A stretch of DNA of 64,000 bases from Dastarcus helophoroides. Its lineage: Eukaryota; Arthropoda; Insecta; Coleoptera; Bothrideridae. The first letter of the stretch is position 1; each line of letters starts with the position of its first letter. Under the pieces are notes generated by a model. The model was given only the letters and a program-made list of their open reading frames with translations. It made no database searches and was not told the DNA's origin. The stretch lies in the NCBI GenBank assembly GCA_028583605.1, contig CM053331.1:39995283-40059282 (forward strand), written 5' to 3'. Below are positions 1-10,603 of this stretch, piece by piece. Position numbers and translations under genes: made by a program.

Positions 1-1116
1 AAATTTTTTCTTGGGTAATATGGAGCTAAAAAATCTTAAAATGTATTTCCAATGAAATACATTTTAAATACAATGAAATGAAACTAGATCTGCATACGTT
101 CTTGATGAGTAAAATGAACTTCTAACATTTAAAACTTTAGTAAAATGGAGCTTCAAAATTTACCTTTGGTAAAATGGAGCTTCAGAATTTATCTTTAGTA
201 AAATGAAACTACAGAATTTAACGTTGGTAAAATGGAGCTCCTAGTTTCTTCGGTCTTAATAAAATAAAATTATCATAAATTTGGCTTGACTTAGGTAGAG
301 GTAGCCAAATTCATCTCGAAAAGAATGTCCTCCAAAATTTTTTCTTGGGTAAAATGGAGCCAAAAAATCTTAAAATGTATTTCCAATGAAATACATTTTA
401 AATACAATGAAATGAAGCTAGAGCTGCATACGTTCTTGATGAGTAAAATGAACTTCTAACATTTAAAACTTTAGTAAAATGGAGCTTCAAAATTTACCTT
501 TGGTAAAATGGAGCTCCAGAATTTATTTTTAGTAAAATGAAACTACAGAATTTAACGTTGGTAAAATGGAGCTCCAAGTTTCTCCGGTCTTAATAAAATA
601 GAATTATCATAAATTTGGCTTGACTTAGATAACGGTAGCCAAATTCATGTCGAAAAGAATGTCCTCCAGAATTTTTTCTTGGGCAAAATGGAGCTAAAAA
701 ATTTTAAAATGTATTTCCAATGAAATACATTTTAAATACAATGAAATGAAGCTAGACCTGCATACGTTCTTGATGAGTAAAATGAACTTCTAACATTTAA
801 AACTTTAGTAAAATGGAGCTTCAAAATTTACCTTTGGTAAAATGGAGCTCCAGAATTTATTTTTAGTAAAATGAAACTACAGAATTTAACGTTGGTAAAA
901 TGGAGATCCAAGTTTCTCCGGTCTTAATAAAATAGAATTATCATAAATTTGGCTTGACTTAGGTAAAGGTAGCCAAATTCATCTCGAAAAAAATGCCCTC
1001 CAAAATTTTTCCTTGGGTAAAATGGAGCTAAAAAATCTTAAAATGTATTTCCAATGAACTGCAGCTGCAGCGTCATTTCATTGGAAATACAATGAAATCA
1101 AGTTAGAGCTGCATTC
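1..1116. repeat. 334-bp tandem repeat, about 3.3 copies
   Basis: Copies begin at 1, 335, 669 and 1003, an exact 334-bp spacing, and differ by a few percent. Each unit contains smaller repeats of roughly 35 bp built around GTAAAATGGAGCT. The fourth copy is interrupted after about 50 bp by a segment with CTGCAGCTGCAG and then fades out near 1116. The left edge is cut by the window, so the array probably extends further. No frame is conserved, and it is best read as satellite or minisatellite DNA. Confidence 0.9.
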
Positions 1117-1303
1117 CACTTGACATTTGTCTTGAGTTAAATTCACTTTTACTACTTCTGGTAAAATGGAACCTAAGATTTTTTATTTTCAATGAAATGA
1201 AATTGAAGCTCAATCCATCCGAGATTTACCTTTTATTAAGTGAAGCCTTAACCGAATTTATCTTGATTAGGAATTGGCATCTCGTTTAGGTTTGAGTAAA
1301 CTA

Positions 1304-1525
1304 TGGTTACAATTTTATTTCATCCAAAATTTATCTTGCATTAAATGGAGCTTCATTTTACTTCCAGCCTCAATTAAATTGAATTTAATTAAATGAATTA
1401 TTTAAATGAATTAAATTGAATTTAATTAAATTGAATTTAATTAAATTGAATTTAATTCAAGCTGGAAGTAAAATGAAGTTCCATTTAATGGAAGATAAAT
1501 TTTGGGTGAAATAAGGTTGTAACCA
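1304..1525. repeat. Foldback inverted repeat, 65-bp arms
   Basis: The left arm (1304-1368) and right arm (1461-1525) are reverse complements with only a few mismatches. The innermost 45 bp differ at two positions. The 92-bp centre is made of short AATTGAATTTAATT-type units that are themselves nearly self-complementary, so the whole stretch can fold into one long hairpin. No terminal motif or target duplication was recognised, so a MITE is possible but not shown. Confidence 0.8.
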
Positions 1526-3186
1526 CATTCGTAGATATATCTTCACTAAATTGGTAAAACGACATTAAGCAAAATTCGTCTGGAAAGAGATGAAGCTGCA
1601 GGTACATTTTAATTTTTTTTTGATATTATAAGGACCTGGTGGAATAAAAATCCATTTTCTGGAAACGTATTACCATGACCTTCTGAGGTACTTTAAGTAG
1701 CAGAAATGCGGCATTTTAAAAAAGAATTCGTGAATTTTCTCGAGATTAACTACAACAAAAAAACTGTTGAAGCTTCGTCTAAACAAACTAATAATTTTGA
1801 ACAATGTTTTATTGGAAGTTTTCGATTGCTAATATTAAGAATATATTTTCTTGGCGAAACTCAATGGAATTTATAAATCATAAAGTTGGAATATTCCCTG
1901 CTTCGAAACAAAAACTCGAATGTTTATATAACAAATCCAGAAAGACTGCGAGAAAATTGAATTTGCCGGATTTGCCTCGAAATTCGAGTGATTCAAGAAT
2001 AACGAACGGATTTATTAGTTCCGTTCCGATGATCACGTACTAGTTTTATTCTTTTCCACCTCTTTATATTCATAAAGAAATCAAAAGATCGGAATACAAA
2101 GCGAATTTTCTCAAAGCAACATAATGCGCCAGGATGTAGGCTCTCGCCTTTTGTATTTGGTTAGTTGTCGGGAATTGAAAAGGTCCATTCATCTATTTTA
2201 ATTATTTAAGTGGCGCACAAACGGGGGTTTCTCTCAATACCTAAAAAAGAAACTAGATTCCATCTTATGCCCTTTGAAATATCGAAGTAGTTGTCAGCTT
2301 GAAAACATGTCCCTTTTAATTTCGAATCTTTTAGACTTATGCTGTCATTCATATAACAATGACTCGAACAGACTTGAGTGTGAGATTTTTATTTTTATAT
2401 TTAAAAAAATAGGCTGACTTGGAGACTGCCGGCAGAAGTGAAAACTTAAAATTGGGAAATAACAGGGTCTGTGTAGTGTGGTTCGATGCATGTTCTAATG
2501 TTAATAGTGGTGCATGTTGGTAACGCGTTATGGTTCCACGAAATCATAAGTATACCTCCTATTTAAAATAACTCAACCAAAAAAAAAAAAACATTAATCG
2601 AGAATGAGCCATTTTTTTATTCTTAGGATCGAATGCAATCAAATTCCCGCATTATACAAATTTGGAATTCGCAGATGTTTCTGATTCTTTAGTTTAAAAG
2701 ACTCACGCTTTGGGTATGCGGGAATATTTCAGGCATTGTTATTGTTTTCAGCCTTGATGAAATTAAATTTACCATTTTATAGCTTCCGATAGCAATTAAC
2801 ATTAACAGGAAAGGAATTTGCTTTGTATTATTCATTTCGTCGCCTAGAAACTATTTAAAAATGCGATAATGCACCCACAACGAAAATTATGTGTGATTTT
2901 GACTCATGTATTGATTGGAAATTATCTCTCTAGCGACGTACTGGCGCGATATGAATTGACTACGGAATAATTTCCTAGAAATGTCAACGATGTCGAAAGA
3001 AATGATAATAAGGAGCGAAGTTTCTACGCACTTAATTAAAAACAGAATTTGTTTGTCGCTCTTTGTTCCTGATTCGTCATTTTTATATATATTTCGAAAA
3101 TTCCTCGGCTTTTAAGTCAAAAAAATGACTCTGAACATGTAGAAGTTTTACTTGAAAAATTAACTTTTGGTTTCTGAAAAATTCGA
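1526..3186. other. Unique AT-rich sequence, no gene recognised
   Basis: This is non-tandem, AT-rich sequence. One 79-codon open frame starting with ATG lies at 1804-2043 on the + strand (Lys/Asn/Ser-rich, no recognisable domain). Its length is within what chance gives in such DNA and I do not call it a gene. A possible dispersed SINE-like segment lies at 2405-2525 and is listed separately. Confidence 0.5.
2405..2525 (+). repeat. Dispersed repeat with B-box-like motif, copy 1
   Basis: This stretch resembles 41030-41115: both contain CTTGGAnACTG, then CnGnCAGAAGT, then an A-rich tract, then GGGAAATA or GGGAATA, then a GTTCGA element. GGTTCGATGC resembles a tRNA-type RNA polymerase III B box, which suggests a tRNA-derived SINE fragment. 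I could not identify a convincing A box or a tail, so the class is uncertain. Confidence 0.3.
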
Positions 3187-3708
3187 CAACAGGTTTCTAT
3201 GAGAAAACGACTTTCTAATTAGGAAGTCAAACATCATCATTAGTCAAACCTTCATTTGGCTACAAAATTTAATCCAAAATCAAGAACTAATTTGGAATGA
3301 AATGTAGCTATAGATTTTTATGAGAAAATCACTATTTAATTAGGAAGTCAGTCATCATCAATCAAATTTTCATTTGGCTACAAATTTTAATCCAAAATCG
3401 AGAACTAATTTGGAATGAAATGTAGCTATAGATTTTTATGAGAAAATCACTATTTAATTAGGAAGTCAGTCATCATCAATCAAATTTTCATTTGGCTACA
3501 AATTTTAATCCAAAATCGAGAACTAATTTGGAATGAAATGTAGCTATAGATTTTTATGAGAAAATCACTATCTAATTACGAAGTCAGTCATCATCAATCA
3601 AATTTTCATTTGGCTACAAATTTTAATCCAAAATCGAGAATAACGAATTTCGAATGAAGTGAATTTAGCTACAGATTTCTATGAGAAAATCACTCTCTAA
3701 TTAGAAAA
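3187..3708. repeat. 118-bp minisatellite, about 4.4 copies
   Basis: Units start near 3187, 3305, 3423, 3541 and 3666. The spacing is exactly 118 bp between the three central copies. Each unit carries GAAGTCAGTCATCATCAATC near its middle. The final unit runs directly into the trinucleotide array at 3709 and resumes after it at about 4110. Confidence 0.9.
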
Positions 3709-3710
3709 CC

Positions 3711-3742
<32 letters not shown>

Positions 3743-3783
3743 GCATCATCATCGTCATCATTATCGTCATCGTCATCATCATC

Positions 3784-3819
<36 letters not shown>

Positions 3820-3826
3820 GTCATCG

Positions 3827-3919
<93 letters not shown>

Positions 3920-3967
3920 CATCATCACATAATCCCATCATCACATCATCATATGATCACATCATAA

Positions 3968-3999
<32 letters not shown>

Positions 4000-4081
4000 C
4001 ATCACATCATCAATCATCATCACCACATCATCACATCATCACATAATCCCATCATCACATCATCATATGATCACATCATGA

Positions 4082-4112
<31 letters not shown>
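3709..4112. repeat. (TCA)n microsatellite with internal higher-order repeat
   Basis: About 400 bp of imperfect TCA/ATC triplets with interruptions such as TCATTATCGTCATCG. A block containing CACATAATCCCATCATCACA followed by ATATGATCACATCA occurs twice, at about 3919-3975 and 4038-4090, showing segmental duplication inside the microsatellite. The open frames here on the minus strand are only poly-methionine translations of the repeat. Confidence 0.95.
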
Positions 4113-4113
<1 letters not shown>

Positions 4114-4421
4114 TCATCAATCAAATCTTTATTTGGCCACACATTTCAATCTGAAATCAAGAATAAGGAATTTCGAATGAGGTGGAAGACAAATCGATTG
4201 TGGTGAAGATTTGGACCAAAGTTTTGCACGAAATAATTAGAAGCGATGAAGCAAAGATATGCTGCTTTATGAGAAGGCATGAAGAAGGCATCACTTCGGG
4301 AACTTTTGGGCTCGAAATGTTGCTCCGAAATTTATTTTGAAACAGCAACTCCTAACAGAAACGTAACAAGATCTATGGAGGTGACACTTTGCTGGAAGAA
4401 CGGATGCCTATATGATTCGGC

Positions 4422-4871
4422 TTGAATAATTTTGATGAACCACCAAAGTTCAGCCCCAAACACACTTTAGGTCTCTTGGATTCAATTCAAAGAGGAGCGA
4501 ATCGCCTAATTGATGACGAGAGATTGACTGATCCTCTCGAAACTCCAGAGCACAGGCGTATGGTTGGTGACTTGTCTTTTTTCTACAAGTACTATCATGG
4601 AAGATGCTCGCAGGAACTAATAGGATTGATCCTCCAAGGGCCCTTGAGGCATACAAGATAGTGGGAGACAGCAAATTCCTGTGCAGTCCAGTTTGAAACG
4701 GTGAGGACTTCTCTCTACGGAGACTCTTTTTTATATAGAACTTCCAAGGTGTGGAACTCGTTACCGAAAGGAATTTTCCCCAAAAATTACATCCTATCCT
4801 TGTTTAAGAAGGCGGTTCATCGCCATCTATCCTTGTTTCCGCATCCTACTGGCAGTGCTTTGAAGGCGTAA
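4422..4871 (+). pseudogene. Non-LTR retrotransposon reverse transcriptase, C-terminal remnant
   Basis: In one frame the translation runs about 150 codons with a single in-frame TAG at 4659 and ends at TAA 4869-4871. It shows features of the C-terminal tail of insect jockey/CR1-type ORF2 proteins: LLDSIQRGANRLIDD, then EHRRMVGDLSFFYKYYHGRCS, then RTSLYGDSF, then SKVWNSLP and a final FKKAVHRHL. The frame is closed by stops upstream of 4422, so the polymerase core is missing. It is a 5'-truncated dead copy, as is usual for these elements. The sub-clade assignment is a guess. Confidence 0.85.
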
Positions 4872-5320
4872 TGGGGTTGCCCTTTACGAATGGATTAAAC
4901 TTTTAAAAAAGAGTCATCTTGATGAAGAGTTCGACCTCTGAATGTTATATTGATTGGTGGAGGATTTGACCTACAAATACTCTATCTTGAGAGAGATTCA
5001 TAAGTTCAGATTAGCACGAGATTCCAACTTTGCATGTATTTTAATTAAAAGAATGAATTGTCTGAGATATGGATGAAATTGAAGCAATACATGTCAGATC
5101 ATTCATTGAATTCGTATACGCAAGTCAACGATGACTGGAAATGGCAAAGTAAAAGTCTAGCGAGCGTGATCTGCTAGTAATGGAATGCTGGGATTGGGTT
5201 CTTGGTTCTGAACTCCTAAGATCTCCCGAGTATTTCAACCTATTTTGCATTAGAGAACATTTAATGATTCTATTGGGAAGCTCACAACAGAGATGATGGG
5301 ATTGATGGTTCTGATGTGTA
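4872..5320. other. Unique sequence, nothing recognised
   Basis: AT-rich sequence following the LINE remnant, with no open frame of note and no obvious tandem structure. Part may be the 3' untranslated end of the retrotransposon, but no poly-A tail or target duplication is evident. Confidence 0.5.
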
Positions 5321-5329
5321 TTATTCCAG

Positions 5330-8000
5330 TGCTAGAGCAGAAAATGAAGGTAACAAAGATGCTGGTGGAGTGACGATACTGATAATGATATAATAGTGGT
5401 GATGAGGATAAAAGGGATGATGATGCAGGTGTAGATTAAGGCTATGAAGGCTAATAATTAATAAGTAAATAATAATAAGTAATAATAATTACTAGTAAAT
5501 AACTAATAATGACTTATAAAGACTAATAAGATTGATAATGCCACCGGTACAGGAGGTAACGAAATTGACTAAAACCATGATGATGGTGTTGAAGGCAAGA
5601 ATGATTTAGTAAATGGTGTAACGATCGCAATTGTGATAAAGATACTGATGAAGATTACTAGGATGATGATGATGATGATATTCATGGGCGTCCAGATGAT
5701 GATAATAACGTTAAAAAAGAGAAGATTAAAGCTGATGCTGACAGTAATATCAGAAATAATGTCGATGAAGATGTTAATGGCAATCAAGGGCCTAAAGCTA
5801 ATTAAAGTAGAATCAAAAATGATGAGAGAAATGGCAGTTAATAAAGATGGCCAGAATAAGTCCAAACTAGTGATAATAATGACGGTAACGATACTCATAC
5901 ATCATGGTGTGGCAGTGATAAAGATAATAAAAGCTATAATAGTGAAGGCAGCAGTTATTAGTGGTGATGGAAGTGTAAACGATAAAAGCGATGAAGGCTA
6001 AAACTCACTAGTACAGACTAATAGAACTAATAATGTCTTATAAAAACTAATAAGATTGATAATGCCACTGGTATAGGAAGGTAATGAAATTGACTAGAAC
6101 CATGATGATAGTGTTGAAGGTAAAGATGATTTAGTAAATGGAATAACGATCGCATTTGTGATAATGATACTGATGAAGATTACTATGATGATGCTGATGA
6201 TATTCATGGGCATCAGGATGATGATAGAGTGTTAAAAAAGAGAATATTAAAGTTGATGCTGACAGAAATATCAGAAATAATGCTGATGAAGATATTAGTG
6301 GCAATCAAGGACCAAAAGCTAATTAAAACAGAATTCAAAATGATGAGAGAAATGGCAGTTAATAAAGATGGCCAGAATAAGCCCAAACTAGTGATAATAA
6401 TGACGGTAACGATACTCATACATCATAGTGTGACAGTGATAAAGATAATAGAAACTATAATAGTGAAGGCAGCAGCTTATTATTATTATTAGTGCTGATG
6501 GAAGTATAAACGATAAAAGCGATGAAGGCTAAACATCACTAGTAAAGACTAATAGAACTAATAATGCCTCATAAAGACTAATAAGATTGAAAATGCCACT
6601 GGTATAGGAGGTAATAAAATTGACCAGAACCATGATGATGGTGTTGAAGGTAAAGATGATTTAGTAAATGGAATAACGATCGCATTTGTGATAATGATAC
6701 TGATGAAGATTACTATGATGATGCTGATGATATTCATGGGCATCAGGATGATGATAGAGTGTTAAAAAAGAGAATATTAAAGTTGATGCTGACAGAAATA
6801 TCAGAAATAATGCTGATGAAGATATTAGTGGCAATCAAGGACCAAAAGCTAATTAAAACAGTATTCAAAATGATGAGAGAAATGGCAGTTAATAAAGATG
6901 GCCAGAATAAGCCCAAACTAGTGATAATAATGACGGTAACGATACTCATACATCATAGTGTGGCAGTGATAAAGATAATAAAAGCTATAATAGTGAAGGC
7001 AGTAGTTATTAGTGGTGATGGAGGTGCAAACGATAAAAGCAATGAAGACTAACAATTACTACTAAAGATTAGTAGAAGTAATAATGCCTTGTAAAGACTA
7101 ATAAGATTGATAATGCCACTGATATAGGAGATAATGAAATTGACTAGAACCATGATGATGGTATTGAAGGTAGAGATGATTTAGTAAATGGTATAACGAT
7201 TGCATTTGTGATAATGATACTGATGAAGATTACTATGATGATGCTGATGATATTCATGGGCATCAGGATGATGATAGAGTGTTAAAAAAGAGAATATTAA
7301 ACTTGATGCTGACAGAAATATCAGAAATAATCCTGATGAAGATATTAGAGGCAATCAAGGACCTAAAGCTAATTAAAACAGAATTAAAAATGATGAGAGA
7401 AATGGCAATTAATGAAGATGGCCAGAATAAGCCCAAACTAGTGATAATAATGACGGTAACGATACTCATACATCATAGTGTGGCAGTGATAAAGATAATA
7501 AAAGCTATAATAGTGAAGGCAGTAGTTATTAGTGGTGATGGAAGTGTAAACGATAAAAGCGATGAAGGCTAAAAATCACTAGTAAAGACTAATAGAACTA
7601 ATAATGTCTTATAAAGGCTAATAAGATTGATAATGCCACTGGTATAGGAAGGTAATGAAATTGACTAGAACCATGATGATAGTGTTGAAGGTAAAGATGA
7701 TTTAGTAAATGGTATAACGATTGCATTTGTGATAATGATACTGATGAAGATTACTGTGATGATCCTGATGATATTCATGGGCGTCAGGATGATGACAATA
7801 GTGTTAAAAAAGAGAATATTAAAGCTGATGGTGACAGATATCAGAAATAATGCTGATGAAGATGTTAGTGGCAAACAAGGACATAAAGCTAATTAAAACA
7901 GAATTCAATATGATGAGAGAAATGGCAGTTAATGAAGATGAATAGAATAGGCCCAAATTAGTGATAATAATGACGATAACAATAATAGAAATCATAGTGT
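5330..8000 (+). pseudogene. About 525-bp tandem repeat, decayed acidic-repeat coding-like array
   Basis: Five units are marked by CCATGATGAT at 5575, 6100, 6630, 7150 and 7671 (spacings 525, 530, 520 and 521). Read in the GAT/AAT frame, each unit gives Asp/Asn-rich runs such as IHGRPDDDNN, ADSNIRNNVDEDVNGNQGPK and SDKDNKSYNSEGSSY, separated by stops and shifts shared among copies. A second frame of 68-97 codons (Ile/Met/Lys-rich) is also open in several units and is likely a shadow. The pattern fits an ancient low-complexity acidic coding repeat that decayed before the 525-bp unit was amplified, but a purely non-coding GAT-rich satellite remains possible. Confidence 0.45.
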
Positions 8001-8004
8001 AGCA

Positions 8005-8379
8005 ATGATAATTATAATAGAAGCTATAATGGTGAAGGCAGTAGTTATTATGACAATAATGCAGAAGATGGTGAGGATCATGAAGTTAGAAGTGGTGAAA
8101 ATATCAAAGACCAAGATGATAATGAAGAAGATGATGAGGATCATGCTGCTGGTACTGATGAAAATATCAATGACCAAGATGGTTGATGATAAGAATTATG
8201 CTGTGGTTCTAATGAATTTATCAGTGACTAAAAGATGTAAAGATGTAAAAAAAGGTAAAGAAGATGATGAGGATCATGCTGTTTGTACTGGTGAAAATAT
8301 CAGTGGCCACAATAATACTGAAGAAGATGATAAGAACCATCATAGCAGTAGTGATGAAGATAACGATGATCTAAGATAG
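8005..8379 (+). pseudogene. Acidic-repeat coding-like segment
   Basis: In the acidic frame 8005-8190 reads through Ser/Tyr/Asn then Asp/Glu-rich sequence with two related blocks, EDGEDHE...SGENIKDQD and EDDEDHAAGTDENINDQD, before TGA. A shift then leads to a third block, EDDEDHAVCTGENISG, and an SSSDEDNDDLR terminus at TAG 8377-8379. The repeated E-D-D-E-D-H...G-E-N-I motif is conserved in protein-like fashion. No signal peptide, domain or complete frame is present, and the function is unknown. Confidence 0.45.
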
Positions 8380-9480
8380 TAAATACGAAATGATTATAAT
8401 AAACAATGATGAGTGAGATGAGGAAGATACTGTTGAGGATAGTGATGAAGAAGTCATAAGTAACTATGGTAGTCCAGATAATATCCATGATAATCATGAA
8501 AAAGGTGATGATGGTATCGATTGGTGGAAGTTAATCATGGAAATGATGGATGAACTAAGATAGCAAATAACAAATGATAATAATAAACAGTGATAGGTGA
8601 AAGGAGAAAGATATTAAAGGTATCGTTGAGGATAGTGATGATGCAGTCATAAGTAACTATGATGGACATGATATACCAGATATTGACCGCGATAATAACC
8701 GAAAAAATGATGATGCTGCTGGTTGGTGGAAGTTAATGATGAAGATGATGGATGAACTAAGATAGTAATAAGAAATAATAATAATAAACAATGATGGGTG
8801 AGAGGAAGAAGGTATTGTTGAGGATAGTGATGAGGCAGTCATAAATAACTATGATAGTCCAGGTATTGACCGGGATAATGCTCGAAAAAATGATGGTGCT
8901 GGTTGATGAAAGTTAATAATCGAGAAGATGGATGAACTAAGATAGTAAATAAGAAATGATATTAATAAATAGTGATGGGTGAGATGAGGAAGATATTACT
9001 GAAGGCAGTGATGAAGAAGTCATAAGCAACTATGGTAGTCCACATAATGACCACGATAATGATGAAAAAGATGATGTTGGTTGGTGGAAGTTAATGATAA
9101 AGAATTAAATTAAGGTAGCAAGTTGAATGCTAATAACCATGGGAACGATGGAAAAGATGATGATGATGTTGGTTGTAAATAATGATGTTGGTTGGTGGAT
9201 GATGATGTTGGTTGATAGAAGTTAATGATAGAGAACTAGTGAAAGTAGCAAGTTGAATGCAAATAACCACGAAGATCATTCTGGAAAATTATAGTAGTCC
9301 GGATAATGACCATGAGAATGATGGAAAAGATGATGATGATGTTGGTTGGTGGATAATGATTTTGGTCGGTGGAAGATAATGATTTTGGTCGGTGGAAGTT
9401 AATGATGGAGAACTATATGAAGGCAACAAACTGAATTCCAATGATCACGAAGATCATCCTGGTAGTAATGAAGAATGTAA
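8366..9480 (+). pseudogene. About 180-200-bp repeats with conserved acidic reading frame
   Basis: GATGAnCTAAGATAG marks units at 8366, 8549, 8751 and 8931. Between the marks a frame is preserved in several copies: E-D-S-D-E-E-V-I-S-N-Y-G-S-P-D-N, then H-D-N-x-E-K-x-D-D, then G-W-W-K-L, then D-E-L-R and stop. Further copies with NYSSPDNDHEND...DDVGWW lie near 9293-9360. The copies differ mostly by conservative changes (D/E, D/N), which suggests past coding, but each unit now carries stops. The protein family is not recognised. Confidence 0.45.
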
Positions 9481-10600
9481 CCATGAAAACCACATAACAA
9501 TGACAAAAACCTTTACGTAGAAGTCTGCATTGAAAAATATTTTGGTGCAAAAATATACAACAATAATAACGATGATGACGATAATGAGACAGTTATGGAT
9601 TAAAAAATAATCCAACTTTCTTAAAATGGTACAACAACCAGATTTGACAAATAATTTTCAACACTTCAGATTTTAATAAGAAACAAATATTCAAAAACCA
9701 ACGATCGCGATTCAAACTTACCATTTTCGGCCTATAATCCATCATGGGACACCAAACCAACCGACATATACGTACATAAACTGCACAATCCTGCCCGAGC
9801 TCGATCCTATTCAACTATTCGTAACAATCTCATGAAGGATTCAATAACGGGACAACGGAGCATTAACGGTGAGAGATCCGCTGGCAGCACTGAACCAAAG
9901 CTCCGGTATCCAATGGAGAGAGGTCCTCGAGCGCCCCACTATCCCATCTCCCACCACCGTCACACCGCCAAAGCACATCAACATCGCACCGGGCGCCCCA
10001 ACTAATTCCCGAACCGAGAGAGCCCCTGCTCCCGAATCCCTGAGCTTTGTGCATTCTAAAAAGATGCGAGAGGGTGGAATTCGACCGAGATGTACACCTG
10101 CCCGCGGTGGCAGGTCTTTTCAGGGGGCGATTTTCTGGAAACTTATCTTCGAAGGTATTCGCTATTCGAGAAAATTGTGTACCGTTGGTTATGAATAAAA
10201 GAATTTCTTTGCCAGGAGGTGAACTTTTCGGAAATGGACATAAATGATATCATCGTAGTATGTTTGTCAGTTCATCAGATGGTCAGTTAACGAAGTTTTA
10301 TCACTAATTACCAGTTTAATTATCTTTCTTTCTTTTTGATTCCTCAACACGCAGAGAAGCTTGCCTATATCTGTAATTAGCCATATCGATTCAAATCTTA
10401 ACAGGTGAATTCGATGTTGCTTTTGCTGCTCAATTAAACTGGTACACTTGAGAATGCTAATTTGGCTGGTGAATGTACCCCGTAATTGTATAATTACTGA
10501 TGCAGTAAAGCCTCTCCGTTTTTATTCACAGAATGTTTCATGTACAATTCCTGTATCTAAATTGAACGACATCTAACGTATCTTTAAACCTTAGTATCTC
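9481..10600. other. Unique sequence including a GC-richer block
   Basis: Non-repetitive sequence between the acidic-repeat array and the large satellite. The block 9860-10130 is clearly GC-richer than its surroundings and holds the candidate exon described separately. The rest (10200-10600) is AT-rich and shows nothing definite beyond a short inverted pair TACCAGTTTAATT (near 10309) and its complement near 10431. Confidence 0.5.
9869..10198 (+). CDS. Candidate exon, Pro/Ser-rich, no ATG
   Basis: A frame open for 109 codons in GC-richer sequence begins without ATG, so it could only be an internal exon. It reads through a proline/serine-rich stretch (for example PTIPSPTTVTPPKHINIAP) to a basic end and stops at TAA. 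The composition is more protein-like than that of the satellites, but no domain is recognised. A matching splice pair is not evident, and the opposite strand is also open over part of it. It may equally be a conserved non-coding block. Confidence 0.25.
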   Translation: MRDPLAALNQSSGIQWREVLERPTIPSPTTVTPPKHINIAPGAPTNSRTERAPAPESLSFVHSKKMREGGIRPRCTPARGGRSFQGAIFWKLIFEGIRYSRKLCTVGYE

Positions 10601-10603
10601 ACA

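Noticed and set aside
3690..3944. Poly-methionine open frame on the minus strand
   Set aside because: It is a direct translation of the (TCA)n microsatellite.
8100..8200. CTGATGA words in the GAT-rich repeats as hammerhead cores
   Set aside because: They are not followed by a pairing stem and GAAA, and no closing stem I is present.
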